NCBI RefSeq assembly: GCF_030410135.1
Contig: NZ_JAUGQQ010000001.1
Span: 248,001-312,000 of the forward strand
DNA from: Aequorivita aurantiaca
Lineage (GTDB): Bacteria; Bacteroidota; Bacteroidia; Flavobacteriales; Flavobacteriaceae
Reading direction: 5' to 3'
Length of the DNA stretch: 64,000 bases
This document shows positions 27,713 through 35,900 of this stretch, piece by piece. The notes under the pieces are model-generated. The model ran no database searches, was not told the DNA's origin, and was given only the letters and a program-made list of their open reading frames with translations. Position 1 is the first letter of the stretch. Each line of letters begins with the position of its first letter. The position numbers were made by a program, and so were the translations under genes.

Positions 27713-28201
27713 TTAATTGTTTGTATGTTTCTCGGTAAGTTTCATTTTAAGTTTTTCAATGGAAGCACTTGCCTGCTCTAAAAACTCCAAATAATCGGTA
27801 TGGAATTCCAAATCGAAGATTTCATCGGAATCTTTTGAAAGTGATTCATTTATTTCCTTTTTGTATTCCATTATTTCCAAATGCAAATTTTTTTCACTGT
27901 TCCAGTTTTTCAACATTACAGTCATTGAATGAATCATTGCATCCGGAATTAAAATGAAGTATTTTTTCCGATCTCCAGTTTTGGTATAATAAGTAATTCT
28001 TTGAGCGGCCTGAAGGGTAGTGAGATGTGTTGAAATTGTGCTTTTACTCGCACCAAGTTCACAAACTAAGGTTTCAAAAGTGGTTCCTTGTTTTCCCGTT
28101 AAAATAAGTGTTGCGAGAATTCGGGCCGCCAGAGGTGCAATCTGTTCCTTGCACTCTATGTACACCCCCAATTTCTCAATTAAATTTTTTCTTTTAGTCA
28201 A
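27713..28201 (-). CDS. GbsR/MarR-type repressor of the efflux operon
   Basis: 162 residues with a winged helix at about 20-95 (LAARILATLILTGKQGTTFE, then ELGASKSTISTHLTTLQ as recognition helix, then a KTGDRKKYF wing) and a C-terminal helical dimer region. First gene of the four-gene efflux operon. A perfect palindrome at 28241-28266 covers its promoter, so it probably represses its own operon and is released by a pump substrate; the ligand is unknown. Confidence 0.88.
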   Translation of the reverse strand: MTKRKNLIEKLGVYIECKEQIAPLAARILATLILTGKQGTTFETLVCELGASKSTISTHLTTLQAAQRITYYTKTGDRKKYFILIPDAMIHSMTVMLKNWNSEKNLHLEIMEYKKEINESLSKDSDEIFDLEFHTDYLEFLEQASASIEKLKMKLTEKHTNN

Positions 28202-28230
28202 AATAACTGAAGTTTAATTTTTTCAGACGG

Positions 28231-28266
28231 CAAATGTACGATTGGTTCGGAAACTACCGAACCAAT
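28231..28266 (-). promoter_or_regulatory. Promoter and operator of the efflux operon
   Basis: Minus strand -7 element TACATTTG (28231-28238, exact TAnnTTTG). Two bases upstream lies a perfect 10-bp inverted repeat ATTGGTTCGG (28241-28250) / CCGAACCAAT (28257-28266) with 6-nt spacer, filling the -12 to -37 interval. Binding there would block RNA polymerase, as expected for the adjacent repressor. Confidence 0.75.
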
Positions 28267-28451
28267 TAAATTATAAATTTCTGTTAAATTTTAAAAGGGA
28301 GGTTTTTGTGGGGTCTATTCAAAATAATGTTGAATAAGAAAAGTGCTCAAAGTCTTTTGAAATTCGGAAATTATAAAGACTTTTTTGAATTTTTTTACCG
28401 CAACCCTTTACTTTACTAGTACTTTCGTGCCTCAATTTTAAAATATTTATA

Positions 28452-29972
28452 ATGAAGAAATTTTTTACCTCAGTATTGCTATTGGCAATAACAACTTTTA
28501 CCCACGCGCAATCTGGAATTTTAGACACATCATTTGGCAACAACGGAATTGCAACCACACAGGTTTCCCCAACATACAATTTTGCAACGGCTACCAAAGT
28601 TCAGCCTGACGGTAAAATTCTTGTTGTGGGCGATTCAGGCGAACCAGCAACCTATAAAGCCACGGTTGTCCGTTTTAATGCCGATGGTTCTTTAGATACT
28701 TCTTTCGGAACCGGCGGAAATGCTACTATTACTATCCCAACCGCAAAGTCTTTCGGAATGGATGTTGCGCTTCAAGATGATGGAAAAATAGTTGTTGGCG
28801 CGAGAACTTGGGATAACGTTACCGGTGATTTCGTTTTGGCAAGACTTAACGCAGACGGTTCTTTTGATAGCTCTTTCGGCACAAACGGTGTTGTAATTGC
28901 AAATTCCGGCGCGAGCGATGTTGCAGCATCCCTTTTAATTGCAGATGATGGCAAAATCTATATGGCCGGAGATTCCGACAATAACTTTTCCATTGCAAAA
29001 TTCAATACAGACGGCACAATGGATACTAGCTTCGGTACAAATGGATGGTCCATTATAGCATTTTCCTCTTCTAGCTATGCCCAAGATATTGCTTTTCAAA
29101 ATGACGGTAAAATCGTAATGGGTGGATTCAGCATTATTTCAGGAGGTCGATATCAAATGGCGGCTGCAAGAATAACCGCTGATGGCGCCTTAGATAATAG
29201 TTTCGGAACTGATGGAAAGGTTGCTTTTAACTTCGGTATTGACCATGATATTGCAACCGCTTTGGGAATTCAATCTGACGGAAAAATTGTATTGGGAGGA
29301 CACACATACATTACAAGCAACCCAAGACTTAGTTATGATTTTGCAGTGGCAAGACTAAATACGGACGGAAGTCTTGATACTACTTATGGAAATAATGGAG
29401 TGACTACAACGCAAATTGTAGATGAAGCCAATTATGCCAACGGTCTAGTCATACAGGCAGATGACAAAGTAGTTTTAGCAGGCCGTACAGTGAAAGAGTT
29501 CGATTATGATTTCGCAATGATTCGTTTTAATACTGACGGCACCTTGGATTCTACCTTTGGAAATGCAGGAAAAGTGAGCACAGATAATGATGGAAAAGAA
29601 GACCACGGTTATGCCATCGCACTGCAACCAGATAACAAAATTATTTTAGCGGGTCACTCATATTCCGCAGGAGGTGATGATTCTGAAATCGTCGTGGCAA
29701 GATATACCAACGAAACCTTGGGTATTGCGGACAATGAAAACGTAGAATTCCGTTTATACCCAAATCCTGCAAATGAGCAAATTACAATTGAATTAAGCGA
29801 TGCTTCTTCAAACTACCAAGTTGCTATTTATGATGTTTTGGGCAAAAAAGTATATACTTCCGAAATTCAAAAAGTAGGACAGATTGATGTTTCTGCTTTG
29901 GCTTCGGGCACTTATTTGGTAAAACTTAATTCTGATAACAAATCAAGCGTAGTGCGTTTTGTAAAGCAATAA
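28452..29972 (+). CDS. Delta-60 repeat protein with T9SS sorting domain
   Basis: 506 residues. Signal peptide MKKFFTSVLLLAITTFTHAQ, then seven delta-60 repeats, each with a DGSLDTSFG-type motif spaced about 50-60 residues (SGILDTSFGNNG first, DGTLDSTFGNAG last), predicted to form a beta-propeller-like fold, and a C-terminal T9SS sorting domain (FRLYPNPANEQITIEL ... SSVVRFVKQ). A surface or released protein of unknown role. A TACTTTCG box (28420-28427), near the -7 consensus, precedes it, and a strong terminator follows. Confidence 0.87.
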   Translation: MKKFFTSVLLLAITTFTHAQSGILDTSFGNNGIATTQVSPTYNFATATKVQPDGKILVVGDSGEPATYKATVVRFNADGSLDTSFGTGGNATITIPTAKSFGMDVALQDDGKIVVGARTWDNVTGDFVLARLNADGSFDSSFGTNGVVIANSGASDVAASLLIADDGKIYMAGDSDNNFSIAKFNTDGTMDTSFGTNGWSIIAFSSSSYAQDIAFQNDGKIVMGGFSIISGGRYQMAAARITADGALDNSFGTDGKVAFNFGIDHDIATALGIQSDGKIVLGGHTYITSNPRLSYDFAVARLNTDGSLDTTYGNNGVTTTQIVDEANYANGLVIQADDKVVLAGRTVKEFDYDFAMIRFNTDGTLDSTFGNAGKVSTDNDGKEDHGYAIALQPDNKIILAGHSYSAGGDDSEIVVARYTNETLGIADNENVEFRLYPNPANEQITIELSDASSNYQVAIYDVLGKKVYTSEIQKVGQIDVSALASGTYLVKLNSDNKSSVVRFVKQ

Positions 29973-29992
29973 TTCATTCGAATTAAAATTCT

Positions 29993-30029
29993 AAAGAGAC
30001 TATCTGTTTTTAGGTAGTCTCTTTTTTTT
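29993..30029 (+). terminator. Terminator after the delta-60 repeat gene
   Basis: 10-bp arms AAAGAGACTA (29993-30002) and TAGTCTCTTT (30015-30024), extended by five further T. It lies between convergent genes. Confidence 0.85.
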
Positions 30030-30035
30030 GGTTAA

Positions 30036-32399
30036 TTATTGAAGCGTTTTAATTTCGATTTTTTCCCGAAGCTCATTACCTTCCGCATCCACAGCTGTCA
30101 ATAAATATTTTCCGGGCTTTGGCGAAACTGCCAACTCGTGAAAGGTTTCAGTCATCCCAATATATTCCGAATCCAAATACCAAAAGACAGTGGTTTCCGG
30201 CGAACGGTGCGCAAGTTTGAAAATAACTTCGTTCACATTTTCATCAAAATTCTTCGGAAGCAGAACCGCCTCATTTTTCTTCGGATAAATAAAAGCCATC
30301 AACTTTTCCCCGTCCTGCAAACAATCGGGTGCAAAAGGTGGAAGAATTTTATATTCCGGGTGAAGTTGGGCATAATAATATTCCATCACCGGCGGTAATA
30401 CAAACCAATTTTTCTGAACCATTTCCGAAAGCGGATAACACGACGAATTCACCCGAAAATTTTCCGAAGCATTTAAAAATACCGTTTGATGATATGGGCA
30501 CGCTTCTGTTCTTGTTCCGTTTTTTGGCATCCATTCGTTCTTAATTTCTTCGCAAAAAAGTCCGGCAAGATGCCCACTTTTAGTGCAAATTTCAACCTCA
30601 ACCAATTCGTCATACGGAATTTTAAACCAACCGCTTTGCGGCAAAACATTCAAAACATCAAACAAAACTGGCGCAGCAGCTTGAATTCCCGTTAATCCCG
30701 GACGGCCTTCGCCATCGGCATTTCCCACCCAAACGCCTATTGCATATTTTGGCGTAACCCCAACTGCCCACGCATCCTTAAATCCGTAGCTCGTCCCGGT
30801 TTTCCAAGCAAGCGGCTGGCTGCTTGTGAAAAATTCCCAGTTTTCCTCCCCGCTTGGGCGATTCACTCTTTCCATCGCTTCAAAGGCTTCGTAAATTGCC
30901 CCAGCATTCCAAACGGAAGGTTTTTGTTGGATTTTTCCGAAGTCAATTTCATCGTGATTCTTTACATAAACCGGTTCCACAAATTCATTTTTCCGATATT
31001 CGCTGGAAGAATTATTGAAGAAATTTAAAGTGGAAGCCATTCCCGCATAGGCTTTTGTAATATCCCACAAACTGCTTTCCGCACCGCCGAGAATTAGGGA
31101 AAGTCCGTAATAATCCGCAGGTTTATCAATTTCGTTTAAATTAATTTTGCCCAAAACATTATAAAAACGCTGCAAATCAAAATCACGCAACATCCGGACC
31201 GCGGGAATATTCAGCGAACGGGAAAGTGCAACGCTTGCGGGCACTGCGCCGTTGAATTGCTTATCGAAATTTTCTGGCGTGTACCCATTAACCGAAGTTG
31301 GAATATCTGCCACCAACGTATTCGGAAGAATTTCGCCAGCATCGAGCATCGAAGTAAAAAGAAACGGTTTTAAAATACTGCCCGTGCTTCGCGGTTTTTC
31401 AATAACATCCACAAAATTGTTGTGCTCGGCGGTTGTTGGGGCATTACCAACGTATGCCAATACTTCCCGCGTGTTCACATCCAAAACCAAAACGGCAAGG
31501 TTGTGGATTTGGTTTTGGCTCAAAATATAATTGTTCTCCTTAACAATATTGTTCACTTTTTTTTGAAGCGAAAAATCAATCGTGGTTTCAATACGTTTTC
31601 CGGGATGCTCCTTTCGTATTTTTTCGGTTAAATGTGGTGCAAATTCAGGCAAAGGCAACGGTTTTCCGGGAAGCATTTCATCCACGGCCAATTGAAATGT
31701 AGTTTTATCAAATACTTCATTTTGAAAAAGTTTTAGCAACAATGCATCTCTTTTCTGTTTTAGAATTTCCTCGTTTTTCCCGGGAAAAATAAGCGATGGT
31801 GCGTTGGGAAGCACTGCCAATGCCGCGGATTGCCCCCAACTCAGTTCGCTCGCGGGAATTCCAAAATAGCGCCACGAAGCAGTTTCGAGCCCCACCACAT
31901 TTCCACCGAAAGGTGCGTACGAAGCATATAAATTCAGAATTGATTTCTTTTTGTAACCGGCTTCTAAACGCGTAGCTTGAAAAATTTCAATCACTTTTTC
32001 AAAATAAGTGCGCCCTTTATTTTGGCGGGAAAGTCGGATTACTTGTTGCGTAATCGTACTTCCGCCGCGGCGGGAATCGCTGGTAAGATTGTTCCAAAGT
32101 GCTTTTGAAATTGAAACCAGATTAAAACCGGGATGCCAATAAAAATGTTCGTCCTCAAAATAAAGAATGCATTTTTCAAACCGTTCCGGCACGGAATCCA
32201 TTTTCGGAAATCGCCATTGGCCATCGTCCGCAATCCGCGCGCCGAGCATCTGTCCGCTATTGCTTTCAGCAACCGTTGCGGTTGGAACGTTGAATAATGG
32301 GGATGGAAGGCAGAATAGCCAAAGCATGAATAAAATCATCAGGATGCTGAGTTTTATTTTATGTTTTTTTAAATAGCTATTTATATAAGAAAATTTCAA
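30036..32399 (-). CDS. pbpC: Penicillin-binding protein 1C
   Basis: Bifunctional peptidoglycan synthase of 787 residues: N-terminal membrane anchor (about 13-33), GT51 glycosyltransferase (about 60-230, with the EDEHFYWHPG and GGSTITQQ motifs), transpeptidase (about 290-560) with SxxK in RSTGSILKPF (about 335-342), SLN, and KTGTSYGFKDAW (about 530-541), then the C-terminal PbpC domain (about 700-787). PbpC is known to be paired with alpha-2-macroglobulin (E. coli pbpC-yfhM) as a periplasmic defence and repair unit, and the partner is next upstream here, separated by a GIY-YIG cassette. Confidence 0.95.
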   Translation of the reverse strand: MKFSYINSYLKKHKIKLSILMILFMLWLFCLPSPLFNVPTATVAESNSGQMLGARIADDGQWRFPKMDSVPERFEKCILYFEDEHFYWHPGFNLVSISKALWNNLTSDSRRGGSTITQQVIRLSRQNKGRTYFEKVIEIFQATRLEAGYKKKSILNLYASYAPFGGNVVGLETASWRYFGIPASELSWGQSAALAVLPNAPSLIFPGKNEEILKQKRDALLLKLFQNEVFDKTTFQLAVDEMLPGKPLPLPEFAPHLTEKIRKEHPGKRIETTIDFSLQKKVNNIVKENNYILSQNQIHNLAVLVLDVNTREVLAYVGNAPTTAEHNNFVDVIEKPRSTGSILKPFLFTSMLDAGEILPNTLVADIPTSVNGYTPENFDKQFNGAVPASVALSRSLNIPAVRMLRDFDLQRFYNVLGKINLNEIDKPADYYGLSLILGGAESSLWDITKAYAGMASTLNFFNNSSSEYRKNEFVEPVYVKNHDEIDFGKIQQKPSVWNAGAIYEAFEAMERVNRPSGEENWEFFTSSQPLAWKTGTSYGFKDAWAVGVTPKYAIGVWVGNADGEGRPGLTGIQAAAPVLFDVLNVLPQSGWFKIPYDELVEVEICTKSGHLAGLFCEEIKNEWMPKNGTRTEACPYHQTVFLNASENFRVNSSCYPLSEMVQKNWFVLPPVMEYYYAQLHPEYKILPPFAPDCLQDGEKLMAFIYPKKNEAVLLPKNFDENVNEVIFKLAHRSPETTVFWYLDSEYIGMTETFHELAVSPKPGKYLLTAVDAEGNELREKIEIKTLQ

Positions 32400-32430
32400 T
32401 TTAAATTCTAAAAATAATAATGAATACGTC

Positions 32431-32489
32431 TGTCAGTCTGAGCTTGTCGAAGACCGTCAAGGATACGCTTCGACAAACTCAGCGTGACA
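32431..32489. repeat. REP-like inverted pair downstream of the GIY-YIG gene
   Basis: Two copies of a 23-24-nt unit (core CTGAGCTTGTCGAAG on the plus strand at 32431-32454, and its reverse form at 32467-32489) face each other, like a REPIN. Further copies are at 32521-32544, 32881-32903 and 32935-32958. Confidence 0.75.
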
Positions 32490-32520
32490 ATTCATTTCAA
32501 TTTATAATTTTGTCTTTTAG

Positions 32521-32544
32521 TGTCAGTCTGAGCCTGTCGAAGAC
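32521..32544 (+). repeat. REP-like unit forming the 3' end of the GIY-YIG gene
   Basis: Core CTGAGCCTGTCGAAG. It overlaps the last codons of the GIY-YIG gene, so the protein ends in repeat-encoded ESSTGSD. It is 31 nt from the preceding inverted copy. Confidence 0.75.
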
Positions 32545-32855
32545 TCTCGTGAATCTGGATGTCCATATTCAGTATAATTTTTTGAAAATTTAATCAGATC
32601 CTGCCAATTTTCTTGAATCAATGATGTTTTCTTTCTTCGCGACCAACCCTTTATTTGCTTTTCAATTTTTATTGCTTCTGTTGGATTTGTACATTGTATA
32701 TACCATTTCAATTCAACGGGTCTTCTATTAAAAGTATAGCAATCTCTCTTTTTACCTTCATTATGTTGCTCAAGTCTTCGTTCCAAATCATTAGTCATTC
32801 CAGTGTAATAGGAATTATCGGAACATTGCAGAATATATGTAAAGTAAAATTTCAT
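32523..32855 (-). CDS. Small GIY-YIG nuclease flanked by REP-like repeats
   Basis: 110 residues, a stand-alone UvrC/Intron-type GIY-YIG nuclease of the UPF0213/YhbQ-like group. The motif appears as TYILQCSDNSYYTG (about 6-19), with R in LERRLEQHN and E in AIKIEKQIKGWSRRKK, so the active site looks intact. The last seven to ten residues are encoded by a REP-like unit, which suggests that the repeat has replaced the original end of the gene or that gene and repeat travel together. It stands between pbpC and its usual partner. Such genes are frequent and multi-copy in flavobacteria; their cellular role is not established. Confidence 0.85.
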   Translation of the reverse strand: MKFYFTYILQCSDNSYYTGMTNDLERRLEQHNEGKKRDCYTFNRRPVELKWYIQCTNPTEAIKIEKQIKGWSRRKKTSLIQENWQDLIKFSKNYTEYGHPDSRESSTGSD

Positions 32856-32880
32856 CTTTGAATTTATTTCATCATACAGC

Positions 32881-32958
32881 GCTTCGACAGGCTCAGCGTG
32901 ACAACTTAATTCAATTTATATTTAATATTACGAATGTCAGTCTGAGCTTGTCGAAGAC
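32881..32958. repeat. REP-like pair upstream of the GIY-YIG gene
   Basis: Inverted unit at 32881-32903 (reverse form of CTGAGCCTGTCGAAG) and direct unit at 32935-32958, separated by exactly 31 nt. The same pair with the same 31-nt spacing and a similar A/T-rich spacer occurs at 32467-32544, so the gene lies between two direct copies of a 78-nt module. Confidence 0.75.
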
Positions 32959-32978
32959 CCATACACCTACGCATCAAC

Positions 32979-35900
32979 TTATAACTCCACAGTAACCCAC
33001 ATCCCTTTATTCCTCGCATAATAGCTATTGTCATACATAGCCTCAACCTGCGTTCCGGGCAAATAATACGTCCCCAAATAGGAAGCATTTAACTTTACAC
33101 TAAACGCTTTAGTTTCACCAGCTTTCAAATCGAAGAAAAAATTCACTCGGTCGTCGCGAATGTCTGTGTATCGCGCATTTCCACTTGCTCCGCCGCCTAA
33201 TTCAGAAAAATTTGTGTTTACAATTTCCCAACCGCTTGGGAAGATTTTTGCCAAAGCAACATTATTTATCCAATCGCTTGAAGTATTTGTAACAATCACT
33301 TTTGCTATGATTTCGGTTCCTTGTCGCAATTTTGTAACGTCTATTGGTTTTCCATCACCTCCCAAATATTCAGATTTAATGGAAAGATTTCGTTTTTCTG
33401 CGAGTTCCTTGCCAAGAGGTAACTTTCCTCTTTGCGAAAGCGTAATGTAAACCACATTTCCTTTTTTGTTGGTCACCGAAACGGAATTGCTTCCCATTAC
33501 AAACGAAAGATCGCGCTGGGAAATAGCCCGATCAGTTTTTACCTCAATCGATTTTCCGCCATTCGTAAACGTAAGTTCCATCGCTTTTCCACCGTTTTTG
33601 GCAACCATTTTTGCCATTGCCATCAGCGCATACGAAGTTTCCTGAGTGCTGTACCAATTTCCGGATGACAAATCTTTTGCCACGGAAATCGCTAAATCGC
33701 GTTGTTTCGAATCGCCCAATAAAACCAAAGTTTCCATAGCCATCGCCCTATTTCTGAAAGGCGAGCCATAAGTGTAATAATCATACTTCTGCGGAACGAA
33801 ATTTATGTTCGCCGTTCGTGCAATCTGTTGCGCAACTTCCTTTTTTCCTGCCAAAGCGTACGCGGCTGCCAAACGCCATTTGGCATCATTGCTCAATTCC
33901 TTGCTTTCGCGAAGTCGATTCATGGCGGCAAGTTCGGGTTTTCCGGCAAGCGCCATTGTGTAAAGCCGATAAGCCTGCGTTAAACTGGAATTATAAACCT
34001 TATAACTATTTCGCCATTGGCGTGCTGCATTTTGTTGGTATAGCAACCAATTGCTCATAAAACTTATGGGCAGCGCATACCCTTTTTGCTTGGCCTCGAG
34101 CATAAAATGACCCACATAACTGGTACTCCATTCATCCGCTTCCCGTTCGCCGGGCCAATACGAAAGTCCGCCATTGGGGAGTTGAAATCGGCCCAACCGT
34201 TCAATTGCGGCTTTTACGTTTTTCTCAATTTCTTTCTTTTTTTCGAAAGTTATGTCGAAAACATCTGCCAAATAAAGCTGCGGAAATGCAGAGGAAGTAG
34301 TCTGCTCAATGCATCCGTAGGGATAATGGATCAAATATTCCATTCGTTTGCCGAAATCCATCGGCGGCAAGGTTGAAAATTCAAGCATCGCGGCATTGCT
34401 TCCGGGAACGCCAAAGGTTTCAAAAGTGATGGTTTGCGAAGCACTTCCGTCCAAAGTATAATTCGTGGCTTTTTGCGAAATGGGGTTCGGGTTTTCTACG
34501 TCAATTTCTACTTTATAACTCGCTTTTTCGCCGTTGCCGGAAGCAGTTACCTCAATGGTTTGAAATTTCTTCCTTGGTAAAACATCGAATTCAAAATTGA
34601 CAATCTGTTCCCCCGGACTGCTGAAAGAAACGGTTTTTGAAACCCCGTTTTTCGGTTTCAGTGCATCGCCAGTTTTCACAGTAATCATAGCGGTTTTCAC
34701 TTTATTCTCCATCGCAAAAACGGTAACGGGAAGCGTAACGGTTTCGCCCGGCGACAATTTCCGCGGAAGCGAAGCCAGCACCATTAATGGCGTGCGGACT
34801 GGCGTAGTTTTTTCGACACTTCCATACGCACCTTTTGCATTGTCGCCCGCAATTACCATCGTCCGAACTGAACCTATATAATTTGGCATTATAATATTAT
34901 GCGTTGCTGTTATTCCGGCTGCCAATTGAAACGGGCCGAGATATTTTACAACCGGTTTAAACCGGTCCGCTTTTCGGTTTTTTGCACCCAACGCCGCATC
35001 GCCGCCGCCAATTGCGTAAATATTATCCACACTGCCGGAATACGCGCCAATCACGTAATCGAACATATCAAAGGTTTTTACGCCCAGGGCTTCGCGGCTG
35101 TAAAACGCTTCGTGAATATCGGGCGTCGCAAAGCGGGTTAAATCCAATAAACCTTCGTCCACGACGGCAATTGTGTATGTCATCGGTTTGTTGTTTTCTT
35201 CGGAAACTTTTATGGTAAATTGTTTCTCTGGTTTTAAAACCTCAGGCATAGTGATTTTAGGGTGAAGCACCGTTGAAGGATCTTCCACCCAAAGCGGAAT
35301 AACGCCGTAAAGCCGTATTGGCAAATCGTTTTTAGTTTGGCTATGCGGCTGCAGTAGCGAAATATTCACATAAATATTCGGTGCCATTTCCTTTGTGATT
35401 TTTATCGCCGCTTTCGTTTCGCCTTTTTTGGTTTCAATCCAATGCGTTGCCAAAACTTCGGTACCATTTTCAACACTAATCAGCGCGTGGCCTTCACTTC
35501 CCGATGGAAAAGTTATAAAGGCTTCCTCGCCCACATTATATTTTTCTTTGTCTGCCGAAAAAAGAAGCATCCGCGCACTTTCAGCATCGCCGTCGCTTGG
35601 GCGTTGCCACCAATTTCTGTAGAAATATGTTATACGCCCTGTTGCGTGGCCGGATTGTTTATCAATTACGCGAATTAAATAGCGTCCACCTTCCTCTTCG
35701 GGAATATTTACTGTGAATTTTCCCTTTCCGCTACCATCGGTTTTTACGGTGAATTCCTTAACTGGACGATGCACGGTTGAATTTTCATAGGTTGAAAGAT
35801 TGTCCTCCCCGCGATTCCACCACCAACGCCATTCAATTTGGAAAACTTTTACTTCCAGTTCGCGATTTGCTGCAGCTTTGCCTTGGGCATCCACGGAAAC

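Noticed and set aside
28500-29700. Regular DNA repeats in the delta-60 gene
   Set aside because: They encode the seven delta-60 protein repeats; no independent DNA element.
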